Source: Azospirillum cavernae (GTDB taxonomy: Bacteria; Pseudomonadota; Alphaproteobacteria; Azospirillales; Azospirillaceae). From it: DNA of 64,000 bases. Made by a program: the position numbers and the translations under genes. The stretch lies in contig NZ_QYUL01000002.1 in NCBI RefSeq assembly GCF_003590795.1, positions 1 to 64,000 of the forward strand, given 5' to 3'. Below the pieces are notes generated by a model, which made no database searches, was not told where the DNA came from, and saw only the letters and a list, made by a program, of their open reading frames with translations. Of this stretch, positions 1-8,601 are shown in pieces; position 1 is the stretch's first letter; each line of letters opens with the position of its first letter.

Positions 1-470
<470 letters not shown>

Positions 471-914
471 AAATCGACCTCCAGCGAACCGGAAACCGAC
501 TGAGACGGATCGTCCGAAAACGTCCAAACCCAAGCGTTAGAAAACCTGTTACAGTTAACTTGCTTCAACTTTGGATGCCTACAGACGTCCGTTGATGTGC
601 CGATCCCAAACAAGATCAAAACCCAACGTCAAACGGTGCAATCCGCACCGCCGCCTGCGCATCCCTTCTCACAACACGGTATGCACTTGTCAAAAATCCC
701 GCCACGATCAAAACAGACGCCGCGCTCGAACCCTCCGAAGAGGACCGAGCCGCATTGGCCGGTTTGTCTGGCACCCCGCCGCGTCCACCTCGCTCGCCGC
801 GCTCCGTTCGGACCGCGTCGGCGCTGTTCGCGTCGGGAGGCGCTTTATAGGCGGACCAACCCGACCACGCAACTGCTTTTTTCGGTCATAACGCATTTTT
901 TTCGGGAGGCCGGT
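471..914 (-). promoter_or_regulatory. rRNA operon leader and promoter region
   Basis: These 440 bases hold no credible gene and lie upstream of the minus-strand 16S gene, so they should carry the rrn leader and promoter(s). A TTGACA hexamer on the minus strand at 693-688 and a TTGACG near 635 are possible -35 elements, but no convincing -10 follows at standard spacing. The left half (471-700) is less GC-rich than the flanks. The right end, about 700-914, separates the rrn promoter from the stop codon of the allophanate hydrolase gene; I see no clear terminator there. Confidence 0.45.
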
Positions 915-2732
915 TCAGAGGCTCGCCCGATAGGCCCGCCAGCCGCCGAAATGGGAGATGTCCGGCGCGCCGGTGATGGCTTCGGCCTCGCACAGGAAAC
1001 CGCTGACCCGCCGCCCATCGGTCAGTTCCACCGCGCCGACGCCCAACGGCGCCGGAATGGCGGCGACGAAGCGGCCATAGGCTTCCGGCGTCAGCTCCCA
1101 AATCTCCCCTTCAATGGCTAGGCCGCCATCGGCGACCCGCAGCATGCCAGGGCGGGCGGGTTGGCCGGGCAACGCATAAAGGCGGTAGCGGGGCGCGGTC
1201 TGCGCCGTGGCGACCAACCGCCCGCCCACGCTGGTCAGTTGGTGGTTCAGCGGTTGCCCGGACAGATGCGCGCCCAGCACCAGCAGGGGAATCAGCCGAT
1301 CCGCCCCATACGTGATGGCGCGCGGCGGCGGCACGGTGACGCCTGTGGCCCCCAACGCCACACCGGCGGCGCGGTGGGCCGCCGCCGCGACTGCCGCGAC
1401 GGCGGTTTCCCGGAAAGCCGGGGCGATCAGGGTGATGCCCGCCGACCGACCATCGGCCTGAAAACCCGAAGGCACGGCGATGCCGCACAGATCAAGAAGA
1501 TTGGTGAAGTTGGTGTAGCCGCCGAGGTTGGTGTTGAGCGCCACCGGATCGGCCAGCAACTCTTCCACTGTATAAATGGTGCCGGTGGTCGGCACAGCCA
1601 GGACGTCGATGCTATCCCACACCGGCGCGATGTCGCGGCGCAGCTCTTCCAGACGGTGGAAGGCGCGGAAGGTCTCCACCGCGTCGCGCGCGTGCCCGCC
1701 CTCGATGATTCTGCGGGTGACGGGGACGCCGGAGTTTGGGTGCGCCGCCAGAAAATCGCCGACCGCCGCCGTCCGTTCCGCCACCCATGGGCCGCTGTAG
1801 AGCAAAGCGGCGGTTTCGGCGAAGGGGGCGAAGTCAATCGTCACCGCCACGCCGCCCAAAGCGGTCAAACGGGCGAGCGCGGCGCGGTAGAGCCGTTCGG
1901 CCTCGGCGTTGCCAAAAAACTGGAGTTGGCTGTCCTGCGGGACGCCGAAGCGAAAGGGCGCGCGCAAGGCGGATGGCGCGGGCGGCGCGGCGCGGCTGTA
2001 GGCGTCGAGCGGATCGGGCGCCGCCATCACCGCCAAAGCCTCCATCGCGTCTTCGACCGTCAGCGCGAAAATGGACACGCAATCGAGCGAGCGGCAGGCC
2101 GGAACCACCCCCGCCGCGCTGACCAGCCCCTTGGTCGGCTTCAGCCCGACGATGTTGTTGAAGGCGGCGGGCACCCGGCCCGACCCCGCCGTGTCGGTGC
2201 CCAGCGCGAAGCTGACCAACCCCGCCGCCACCGCCACCGCCGAGCCGGAGCTTGACCCGCCCGGCACGCACAGCGGGTCGATGGCGTTGCGCGGGATCCC
2301 ATAGGGGGAGCGCACGCCGACCAGCCCGGTGGCGAATTGGTCCAGATTGGTCTTGCCGATCAGCATCGCCCCGGCGTCGAGCAGCCGTTGCACGGCGGTC
2401 GCCGTCCGGTCGGGGCTGTAGGCGAATTCCGGGCAAGCGGCGGTCGTCGGCAAGCCAGCGACGTCGATGTTGTCCTTCACCGCGAAAGGCAGGCCATACA
2501 GCGGCAGGGCGGCCCGCTCCTCCGCCGTCAGCGCCGCCAATTCCGCCGCGCGGGCGAGCAGCGCGTCCGCCGGAACGCGACTGATCCAGACATGATCCTC
2601 GCCCGCCGCCGCGATCCGCGCCAGCACCGCGTGCGCCACCGCCGTCGGGGTGAAGGCCCCGGCGCGATAGCCGTCCGCCAGCGCTGCGAAATCGAGGCTG
2701 CCAACCGCGCCGTCGCCGAAGATGGGTTGCAT
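915..2732 (-). CDS. atzF: Allophanate hydrolase
   Basis: Hydrolyses allophanate to ammonia and CO2, the last step of cyanuric acid, biuret and ATP-dependent urea breakdown. The 605-residue protein has an N-terminal amidase-signature domain (about 1-450) and a C-terminal domain (about 470-605) typical of AtzF/DUR1 allophanate hydrolases. The Ser-cisSer-Lys triad is readable: Lys86 (AVKDN), Ser160 (PGGSSSG) and Ser184 (TAGSGR), with the 24-residue Ser-Ser spacing of the family. An AGGAG ribosome site precedes the ATG. It is the last gene of the minus-strand atzG-atzE-atzF run, 37 bp after atzE. No urea carboxylase gene is adjacent, which fits an s-triazine/biuret-type role rather than the urea amidolyase route. 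Confidence 0.93.
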   Translation of the reverse strand: MQPIFGDGAVGSLDFAALADGYRAGAFTPTAVAHAVLARIAAAGEDHVWISRVPADALLARAAELAALTAEERAALPLYGLPFAVKDNIDVAGLPTTAACPEFAYSPDRTATAVQRLLDAGAMLIGKTNLDQFATGLVGVRSPYGIPRNAIDPLCVPGGSSSGSAVAVAAGLVSFALGTDTAGSGRVPAAFNNIVGLKPTKGLVSAAGVVPACRSLDCVSIFALTVEDAMEALAVMAAPDPLDAYSRAAPPAPSALRAPFRFGVPQDSQLQFFGNAEAERLYRAALARLTALGGVAVTIDFAPFAETAALLYSGPWVAERTAAVGDFLAAHPNSGVPVTRRIIEGGHARDAVETFRAFHRLEELRRDIAPVWDSIDVLAVPTTGTIYTVEELLADPVALNTNLGGYTNFTNLLDLCGIAVPSGFQADGRSAGITLIAPAFRETAVAAVAAAAHRAAGVALGATGVTVPPPRAITYGADRLIPLLVLGAHLSGQPLNHQLTSVGGRLVATAQTAPRYRLYALPGQPARPGMLRVADGGLAIEGEIWELTPEAYGRFVAAIPAPLGVGAVELTDGRRVSGFLCEAEAITGAPDISHFGGWRAYRASL

Positions 2733-2769
2733 CGGGGAAAACTCCTGAGCTTTGGAAAGTGGGGGTGGG

Positions 2770-4182
2770 TTAAGACAGCGTCGGATCGGCCAGCGGCGCG
2801 CGGGCGACTCCGCGCCGCTCCAACTCCGCCGCCACGCGCAGGCAATGATCCTCCCGCCAGGGCGCGGCGATCACCTGGACGCCGATGGGCATGGCCCCCG
2901 GCAACGCCATCGGCACGGCGCAGACCGGCAGGCCAATGCAAGAAATCGGCTGGGTGAACAGACCCATGTGCGGGCGCACCGGCAGTTCCACGCCGTCCAG
3001 CACCATGGTTTTTTGCCCGACCAGCGGGGCCGAACAGGGGGTGGCCGGGGCGAGCAGCACGTCAACCTCCTGGAACAGAGCCAGGACTTGCTCGTGATGC
3101 CAGCGCCGCACCCGCTGGGCCTGGACGTACCAGGAGGCGGGCAGCAGCGCCCCCGCCAGGAAGCGGTCGCGGGTGTCGGGATCGAAATCATCGGCGCGCG
3201 TCCGCAGCCGCTCCAGATGAAAGGCCGAGCTTTCGGCGTTGGTGATGATGTAGGCGGCGGCCCGGCCCAGCGCGGCGCTGGGCAGATCGACCACACGGTC
3301 CACGCCCAAAGCCGCCGCCGCGCGCGTCACCGCGTCGTGCGCCTCCGGCAGGCCGCCGCGCGCGAAATAGCCGCCCGCCACGGCGACGCGCAGCCCATCG
3401 GCCCCGGCGCTCAAGCCCGCGAGGGTTGGTTCCACCGCCCGCCCGGCGCAGGCGTGGTCGCCCTCCGCCGGTCCCTGCAAGAGGTCATAGACCAGGGCCA
3501 GATCGCGGACCGACCGGGCGAAGGGGCCGAGATGGTCCAGGCTGTCGCAGAAGGGGAAGGAACCGTGGCGGGTCAGCCTCCCATAGGTCGGCTTCAACCC
3601 AAAAATCCCGCAAAGCGACGACGGCACGCGGATCGACCCGTTGGTGTCGGACCCCAAGGACAGCGGCGCCAACCCCGCCGCCGTCGCCGCCCCGCAGCCC
3701 GACGACGAACCGCCGGTCATCCGCGCCGGGTCATGCGGGTTGCGGCAGGCGCCGTCATGGGCGTTCTCGCCGGTGAAGTCATAGGCGTATTCGCCCATGT
3801 TCAGCCCGCCAACCAGAATCGCCCCGGCCCGGCTCAGCCGCTGCAACAGCACGGCGTCGGAGGTGGCGGGCGGACGTTCGCGGTTGATTTTTGATCCGGC
3901 GCGGGTCGGCAGGCCGCGCACGTCCAGCAAATTCTTGACCGCCACCGGGATCCCGGCCAACGGCCCGACCGTCTCCCCAGCGGCAAGGCGGGTGTCGAGC
4001 GCCGCCGCGTCCGCCCGCGCCCGGTCGGCGGTGACGTCGGTGAAGGCGTTCAGCAGCGGGTTGAGCCGGGCGATGCGATCCAAAACCGTCTCGGTCACGG
4101 CGCTGGCCGACAGGGTTCCGGCGCGCACCGCTTCGGCGATGCCCGTCGCGTCGCCCGCCAGGGCGGCTTGGGCGGCGCTCAC
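2770..4182 (-). CDS. atzE: AtzE-type amidohydrolase (1-carboxybiuret hydrolase catalytic subunit)
   Basis: A 470-residue amidase-signature enzyme. In the cyanuric acid pathway AtzE deaminates 1-carboxybiuret and needs the small partner AtzG. The catalytic Lys83 (AVKNL), cis-Ser159 (TGGSSSG) and nucleophile Ser183 (SDTNGSIR) are all present. The start codon overlaps the stop of the 73-residue AtzG-like gene (ATGA), the coupling expected for a heteromeric complex, and atzF follows. The assignment to AtzE rather than a generic amidase or GatA rests on this AtzG/AtzF context plus length. Its true substrate could be another ureido compound. Confidence 0.88.
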   Translation of the reverse strand: MSAAQAALAGDATGIAEAVRAGTLSASAVTETVLDRIARLNPLLNAFTDVTADRARADAAALDTRLAAGETVGPLAGIPVAVKNLLDVRGLPTRAGSKINRERPPATSDAVLLQRLSRAGAILVGGLNMGEYAYDFTGENAHDGACRNPHDPARMTGGSSSGCGAATAAGLAPLSLGSDTNGSIRVPSSLCGIFGLKPTYGRLTRHGSFPFCDSLDHLGPFARSVRDLALVYDLLQGPAEGDHACAGRAVEPTLAGLSAGADGLRVAVAGGYFARGGLPEAHDAVTRAAAALGVDRVVDLPSAALGRAAAYIITNAESSAFHLERLRTRADDFDPDTRDRFLAGALLPASWYVQAQRVRRWHHEQVLALFQEVDVLLAPATPCSAPLVGQKTMVLDGVELPVRPHMGLFTQPISCIGLPVCAVPMALPGAMPIGVQVIAAPWREDHCLRVAAELERRGVARAPLADPTLS

Positions 4183-4400
4183 GCTTCACCCAAAGGGATG
4201 ACGCCGGGACGAAAGACAGGGGCCGGGTCCAGCGCGTCGTCGGGCAGCGGGGCGGTCTGCAACGCCGTGGCCATGCTGTGGGCCAAGGTCAGGAAGGCCG
4301 CCACCCCCGGCTTATGCGCGGGATCAATGACCAGACCGCAGGTCGGGGCCATTGCCTCCATATGGGCCAGCGGGTCGAAGGCGGGGGACGGTTCGCTCAT
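4179..4400 (-). CDS. atzG: AtzG-like small subunit (DUF4089 family)
   Basis: A 73-residue protein rich in short helical segments, resembling the DUF4089/AtzG family, a GatC-like partner that stabilises AtzE. It is the first gene of the minus-strand operon and overlaps atzE by 4 bp. The ATG at 4400 was chosen because longer in-frame extensions run antisense into the divergent gene and lack family resemblance. Upstream lie a candidate σ54 promoter (-12 GC about 56 bp before the ATG) and a GntR-type palindrome. The assignment rests on size, position and sequence look; there is no catalytic motif to check. Confidence 0.82.
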   Translation of the reverse strand: MSEPSPAFDPLAHMEAMAPTCGLVIDPAHKPGVAAFLTLAHSMATALQTAPLPDDALDPAPVFRPGVIPLGEA

Positions 4401-4454
4401 GGGGAGACTCCCGGCGGGACGGAACGGAATGGGCCTTGCACGGCAAAAATGGAT

Positions 4455-4470
4455 TGCAAATCCGGGACCA
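4455..4470 (-). promoter_or_regulatory. Candidate σ54 (-24/-12) promoter of atzGEF
   Basis: Reading the minus strand, TGGTCCCGGATTTGCA has the GG and GC doublets separated by exactly 10 nt and a TTTGCA -12 block, close to the consensus TGGCAC-N5-TTGCA. It would start transcription near 4444, about 44 nt before the atzG ATG. The GntR-type palindrome at 4520-4539 lies about 50 bp further upstream. No NtrC site was identified. Confidence 0.5.
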
Positions 4471-4519
4471 GCGGAAAAAGCGGCGAAACCCGCGTCGCGT
4501 GACAGCCCATCGCTTAATC

Positions 4520-4539
4520 TGTATGCAGTGTTGCATGCA
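4520..4539. promoter_or_regulatory. Palindromic operator, probably for the adjacent GntR regulator (site 1)
   Basis: TGTATGCA-N4-TGCATGCA lies in the 186-bp divergent region between atzG and the atzH-like gene. The same 20-bp architecture, with only the four spacer bases changed, recurs at 5898-5917 upstream of the transporter operon, and a single TGTATACA palindrome precedes gntR. FadR/FCD-type GntR proteins commonly bind TGTATACA-like palindromes. The link to this regulator is inferred from proximity and recurrence. Confidence 0.65.
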
Positions 4540-4586
4540 ATTTGATCTCTTGCACCCTCTTTGCTCATTCGACGGAGACCGGCCCC

Positions 4587-5024
4587 ATGACCGACAAAAC
4601 CACCTTCCCAGCCGAGAGCCGCCCGCCCGACGTCAACCGCCCCGACGTGGTCGCCGAGGTGACGGAAGCCTTTGAGGCGTATGAAGCCGCGTTGATGAGC
4701 AACGACGTGGCGACGCTCGACGCCCTGTTCTGGCGCGATCCCCGCACGGTGCGGTTCGGGGCCGACGGCCCGGCCTATGGCTTTGACGCCATCGCCGCCT
4801 TCCGCCGCGACCGCGACGTCGCCGGGCTGGCGCGGGTGTTGGAGCGGGTGGTCATCACCAGCTTTGGCGAAAATTTCGCCACCGCGCTCTGCGCCTACCG
4901 CCGCACCGCCACCGGGCGGGTTGGTTGGCAAAGCCAAAGCTGGGTGCGGATGGCGGAGGGCTGGCGCATCGTCGCCGCCCATGTCAGCCTGGGGCCGGTC
5001 GGCGGGGAAATCCCACCCGCCTGA
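4587..5024 (+). CDS. atzH: AtzH-like protein (NTF2-like / HpxZ family)
   Basis: A 145-residue protein of the AtzH/HpxZ (DUF3225) family with an NTF2-like alpha+beta fold. In the cyanuric acid pathway AtzH decarboxylates or deaminates the unstable 1,3-dicarboxyurea to allophanate, linking AtzEG to AtzF. Family features are the N-terminal VVAEVTEAFEAYEAAL helix, the FWRDPRTVRFG and GFDAIAAFRR segments, and the C-terminal WQSQSWVRMAEGWRIVAAHVS. It is divergent from atzGEF and shares their regulatory region. The HpxZ branch of the family works in oxalurate metabolism, which is the main alternative. Confidence 0.85.
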   Translation: MTDKTTFPAESRPPDVNRPDVVAEVTEAFEAYEAALMSNDVATLDALFWRDPRTVRFGADGPAYGFDAIAAFRRDRDVAGLARVLERVVITSFGENFATALCAYRRTATGRVGWQSQSWVRMAEGWRIVAAHVSLGPVGGEIPPA

Positions 5025-5087
5025 GCCGCCAACCCCGCGCGCGTCTCCTGCGCTTTTTCGCCCTCTGGATTGGCGGGCGGCGGCTCC

Positions 5088-5095
5088 TGTATACA
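5088..5095. promoter_or_regulatory. Single TGTATACA palindrome before gntR (site 3)
   Basis: An 8-bp perfect palindrome, TGTATACA, sits 45 bp upstream of the preferred gntR start. It matches the repeat unit TGYATRCA found twice in each of the two 20-bp operators nearby and would suit autoregulation. Being short, it could occur by chance. Confidence 0.4.
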
Positions 5096-5139
5096 CGGGG
5101 GTCGAACCTGCGCGTTTTATGGACAAGGAACCACCCGCG

Positions 5140-5862
5140 ATGATGCTGCGAGCCGCACAGGGGCCGCATCTGGCCCCCGACGACGACGCGGCCCCGCCAG
5201 CGACCGACCGCCAATCACGCGGAACGCTGGCGGAAACGCTGCGCCGCCAGTTGGCCGACGACATCCTCGACGGGCGTCTGCTGCCCGGCGTGCGGCTGGA
5301 CGAAACGGAGTTGGCCGCCCGCTTTGGCGTCTCCCGCACCCCGGTGCGCGAGGCGTTCAAGCTGCTGGCCGCCACCGGGCTGGTCCAGGTCCGCCCCAAC
5401 AAGGGCGTCATCGTCACCGCCATCACCCCGGAACGTCTGACCGAAATGTTCGAGGTGATGGGCGAAATCGAGGCGGCTTGCGCCCGTTTCGCCGCCCGCC
5501 GCATGACCGAGGCCGAGCGCGCCACCCTGGTCGCCCTGCACGCGGAGGCGGGAACCCTCGCCGAATCCGGCGACCGCGAGGCTTACGACAGCCTGAACAC
5601 CCGCTTTCATTCGGCCATCTACGCCGGGGCGCACAATGACTTCATGGCGGAAACCGCCCAGGCGATCCGCCAGCGGCTGCGCCCCTTCCGCCGCGCCCAG
5701 TTCCGCCTGGACGGCCGACTGTCGCGCTCTTGGTTGGAGCATGACGCGGTGGTGCGCGCCATCCTGTTGGCCGATGGCGAAGCCGCCTATCACGCCATGC
5801 GCGTCCATGTGACGGCGGTGGGCGGCGCGTCCGCCGACTATGTTGGACGGACGGCAAACTGA
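5140..5862 (+). CDS. GntR-family regulator with FCD ligand domain
   Basis: A 240-residue transcription factor with an N-terminal winged helix (about residues 20-95, including LDETELAARFGVSRTPVREAF and a conserved GLVQVRPNKG wing) and an all-helical FCD ligand-binding domain with the usual His and Asp residues (FHSAIY, WLEHDAVVRAI). The ATG at 5140 was chosen because AAGGAA lies 9 nt upstream; ATG 5119 in the same frame is an alternative adding seven residues. The gene sits between the atz genes and the transporter operon, and matching palindromes occur in both promoter regions. It is therefore the likely local regulator, responding to a pathway compound not identifiable from sequence. Confidence 0.88.
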   Translation: MMLRAAQGPHLAPDDDAAPPATDRQSRGTLAETLRRQLADDILDGRLLPGVRLDETELAARFGVSRTPVREAFKLLAATGLVQVRPNKGVIVTAITPERLTEMFEVMGEIEAACARFAARRMTEAERATLVALHAEAGTLAESGDREAYDSLNTRFHSAIYAGAHNDFMAETAQAIRQRLRPFRRAQFRLDGRLSRSWLEHDAVVRAILLADGEAAYHAMRVHVTAVGGASADYVGRTAN

Positions 5863-5897
5863 CTGAGTTTACGGCGGCGCAAGGCAGCGGCCTGCAT

Positions 5898-5917
5898 TGT
5901 ATGCACGACTGCATGCA
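5898..5917. promoter_or_regulatory. Palindromic operator, probably for the adjacent GntR regulator (site 2)
   Basis: TGTATGCA-N4-TGCATGCA again, 35 bp after the gntR stop and 250 bp upstream of the candidate σ54 promoter of the transporter operon. The remainder of the 353-bp gap (5863-6215) holds an AT-rich stretch at about 5935-5980, which could support a σ70 promoter or bending, and the σ54 element. No gene is apparent in the gap. Confidence 0.65.
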
Positions 5918-6154
5918 GGTGGACGCCTCTGGGAAATTCTTTATTTTTCTTTTGAATCAATGAATTAAATGGAAAATCTCCGTCCCTCTGCGCTTACGCT
6001 GCGAACAGCGGGCCATGGTTTTTGCTGAAAATCAGGGCGGTTTCCAGGCGAGCGACCAGGGTTTGGGCAATCGCGGCGCGTCCTTACGCCGCAACCGCCC
6101 CCTCTCGAATGCAATCCGCCCGGAAACTGGCGATCTCGGAACAATCCATTCTCC

Positions 6155-6170
6155 TGGCACAGCGCTTGCG
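6155..6170 (+). promoter_or_regulatory. σ54 (-24/-12) promoter of the BMP transporter/biuret operon
   Basis: TGGCACAGCGCTTGCG matches the σ54 consensus TGGCAC-N5-TTGC at every core base, with 10 nt between the GG and GC doublets. Transcription would start near 6181, giving a 35-nt leader before the binding-protein ATG at 6216. σ54 promoters are typical of NtrC-controlled nitrogen-source genes, matching the predicted role of the operon. Confidence 0.75.
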
Positions 6171-6215
6171 ATGTCCCCGGCAAGCCAGCTTCACTTGAAA
6201 AAAGGGACACTCACC

Positions 6216-7343
6216 ATGGGCAACGCGCTGCGTTTTTCCCGCCGCTCCGTCTTGAAAACGATGACCGCCGTCGGCGGTTTGGGCGCGCTGGGGGCTGGAA
6301 TGCCGTGGACGTCGGCGCTGGCCAAGGATCTGGTGATCGGCTTCATCTATGTCGGGCCGCGCGACGATTACGGCTACAACCAGGCCCACGCTGAAGGGGC
6401 CGCCGCCGTCAAGGCGATGCCCGGCGTCAAGGTGCTGGAAGAGGAAAAGGTGCCGGAAACGGTCGATGTCGAAAAGACCATGGAAAGCATGATCAACCTC
6501 GACGGCGCGTCGCTGCTGTTCCCGACCTCCTTCGGCTATTTCGACCCGCACATGCTGAAAGAGGCCAAGAAGCACAGCGACCTGACCTTTCTGCATTGCG
6601 GCGGGCTGTGGACGCCGGGCAAGCATCCGGCCAACACCGGCAGCTATTTCGGCTACATCGACGAGGCGCAATATCTGTCCGGAATCGTCGCCGCCTATTC
6701 CAGCAAGACCAAAAAGCTCGGTTTCATCGCCGCCAAGCCGATCCCGCAGGTGCTGCGCAACATCAACTCCTTCACGCTGGGCGCCCGCTCGGTCGATCCG
6801 ACGATCACCACGGCGGTCATCTTCACCGGCGACTGGTCCATGCCGGTGAAGGAGGCAGAGGCCGCCAACAGCCTGATCGACCAGGGGGCCGACGTCGTCA
6901 CCTGCCACGTTGACAGCCCCAAGGTGATCGTCGAGACGGCGGAAAAGCGCGGCGTCTTCTGCACCGGCTACCACGCCAGCCAAGCCACGCTGGCGCCGAA
7001 AGGCTATCTGACCGGCGCCGAGTGGAACTGGGCCAAGGTCTACACCGATTACGTGAAGATGGCGCAAGGCGGGGTCAAGATCCCCAACCTCGTGCGCGGC
7101 GGCTTGAAGGAGGGGATCATCAAAACCTCGCCCTACGGCGCCGCCGTGTCGGACGCGGCCCGCAAGCACGCGGATTCCGTGAAGGCCACATTCATGGATG
7201 GCAGCTTCGTCATCTACAAGGGGCCGATCAAGGACAACAAGGGCAACAGCGTGATCGCGGCGGGCAAGGAGCATGGCCAGACCGACATCGCCCTGGAATC
7301 GATGAACTGGCTGGTCGAGGGCGTGGTCGGCAGCCTCGCCTGA
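6216..7343 (+). CDS. BMP-family ABC transporter substrate-binding protein (AtzT/PnrA-like)
   Basis: A 375-residue periplasmic binding protein of the basic membrane protein (BMP) family, whose members bind nucleosides, purines and, in AtzT, s-triazines. The N-terminus has a twin-arginine motif (SRRSVLK), a hydrophobic stretch and a likely cleavage after TSALA; there is no lipobox cysteine, so the mature protein is soluble. The mature start (KDLVIGFIYVGPRDDYGYNQAH) is typical of the family. ATG 6216 has AAGGGA upstream; longer starts run into the promoter. It is the first gene of an operon with two permeases, an ATPase and two amidohydrolases, suggesting biuret, triuret or a related ureide as ligand. 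Confidence 0.9.
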   Translation: MGNALRFSRRSVLKTMTAVGGLGALGAGMPWTSALAKDLVIGFIYVGPRDDYGYNQAHAEGAAAVKAMPGVKVLEEEKVPETVDVEKTMESMINLDGASLLFPTSFGYFDPHMLKEAKKHSDLTFLHCGGLWTPGKHPANTGSYFGYIDEAQYLSGIVAAYSSKTKKLGFIAAKPIPQVLRNINSFTLGARSVDPTITTAVIFTGDWSMPVKEAEAANSLIDQGADVVTCHVDSPKVIVETAEKRGVFCTGYHASQATLAPKGYLTGAEWNWAKVYTDYVKMAQGGVKIPNLVRGGLKEGIIKTSPYGAAVSDAARKHADSVKATFMDGSFVIYKGPIKDNKGNSVIAAGKEHGQTDIALESMNWLVEGVVGSLA

Positions 7344-7426
7344 CGCCCCCCCCGCTTCGGCAAAGGGCGATGTCCGTGAAAGCGTGGGGAGGGAGGGCCG
7401 TTTGCCAGAATCGACGACGCAACGCG

Positions 7427-7494
7427 ACCGCTCACCCCTCACCCTTCCCACCGCTGCGCGGCGGTCCCCTTCCCTCTCCCGCAACGGGAGAGGG
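7427..7494. repeat. Intergenic double-hairpin repeat
   Basis: Between the binding-protein and first permease genes lies a C-rich segment with two inverted repeats: ACCGC-N6-GCGGT (about 7450-7465) and a perfect 10-bp stem CCCTCTCCCG/CGGGAGAGGG (7472-7481 and 7485-7494, loop CAA). Its layout resembles a dispersed intergenic element common in proteobacterial genomes. Lying inside an ABC operon, it may damp downstream expression or protect the binding-protein mRNA. It has no T-tract, so it is not a classical terminator. Confidence 0.6.
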
Positions 7495-7517
7495 ACATTC
7501 CGACAGGAGTCCCGCCG

Positions 7518-8600
7518 ATGGACCGCATCATGAACGCGCTCGCCGCGCTGTTGACCGCGCTGGTCGTGCCGGGGGCGGCGCTGCTGGCGTCTCTGGCGCT
7601 GTTCGGCGCCTTCGTCGCGCTGGTCGGCGTCAACCCGCTTGAGGTTTATGAACTGATGTACCGGGGGGCCTTCGGCTCCTGGTTCTCCTGGCAGAACACG
7701 CTGACGCGGGCGGCGCCATTGATCCTGACCGCGCTGTGCACCGCCCTGCCCGCCCAACTCGGGCTGGTCATCATCGGCGGCGAAGGGGCGCTGGTGTTGG
7801 GCGGCTTGGCGGCGGCGGCCACCGGGGTGGCGCTGGACGGCGCGCCGGTCGCCCTGGTGATGGGGGCGATGGGGCTGGCGGGGATGGCCGCCGGGGCGGC
7901 GCTGATCGGCGGGGTCGGGGCGCTGCGCCACCGGCGCGGCGTCAACGAAACCATCTCCAGCCTGCTGCTGACCTACATCGCCATCGCGGTGATGAACCAC
8001 ATGGTCGAGGGGCCGCTGAAGGATCCCGCCAGCCTCAACAAGCCGTCCACCGCCCCGCTGGCCGAGGCCTATCAAATCGGCCCGTTGCCGGGGATGGACG
8101 TGCATTGGGGGCTGGTTCTGGGCGTGCTTTGCGCCGTCGCCGCCTGGGTGTTGATGAGCCGGACGGTGTTCGGCTTCGCCGCCCGCATGGTTGGCGGCAA
8201 CCCGCGCGCCGCCCGCATGGCCGGGCTGCCGGTCGGGCGGCTGTTGATCGTCACCACGGCGCTGGCCGGGGCGGCGGCGGGGCTGGCCGGGATGGTCGAG
8301 GTCGCCGCCGTGCATGGCCGGGCCAACGCCGCGCTGGTCGCCGGGTATGGCTCCACCGGCGTGCTCGTCGCCTTTCTCGCCCGGCAAAACCCGCTGGCGG
8401 TGATTCCGGTCGCCATTCTGTTCGGCGGCATCGGGGCCAGCGGCGGGCTGCTGCAACGGCGGCTTGGCCTGCCCGACGCCTCCGTCCTGGTGTTCCAGGG
8501 CATCATCTTCGTCGTGCTGCTGGCCAGCGAGGCGATGCAGGGCCGCGTCCGCCTGTTCGCCCCCGCCCCAATCCTCCCCGCCGCCGCAAAGGAAGCCTGA
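7518..8600 (+). CDS. ABC transporter permease, BMP-type (first)
   Basis: A 360-residue inner-membrane permease with about 8-10 hydrophobic segments, of the BPD_transp_2 type used with BMP binding proteins. Recognisable blocks are the N-terminal long helix, ALCTALPAQLGLVIIGGEGALV, RRGVNETISSLLLTYIAIAVMNHMVEG and GYGSTGVLVAFLARQNPLAVIP near the C-terminus. ACAGGAG precedes the ATG. The next permease starts 1 bp after the stop, so they are surely co-translated as a heterodimer. Confidence 0.9.
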   Translation: MDRIMNALAALLTALVVPGAALLASLALFGAFVALVGVNPLEVYELMYRGAFGSWFSWQNTLTRAAPLILTALCTALPAQLGLVIIGGEGALVLGGLAAAATGVALDGAPVALVMGAMGLAGMAAGAALIGGVGALRHRRGVNETISSLLLTYIAIAVMNHMVEGPLKDPASLNKPSTAPLAEAYQIGPLPGMDVHWGLVLGVLCAVAAWVLMSRTVFGFAARMVGGNPRAARMAGLPVGRLLIVTTALAGAAAGLAGMVEVAAVHGRANAALVAGYGSTGVLVAFLARQNPLAVIPVAILFGGIGASGGLLQRRLGLPDASVLVFQGIIFVVLLASEAMQGRVRLFAPAPILPAAAKEA

Positions 8601-8601
8601 C

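Noticed and set aside
6015..6215. 67-residue extension of the BMP binding protein
   Set aside because: It would place the start upstream of the σ54 promoter and bury the twin-arginine signal peptide.
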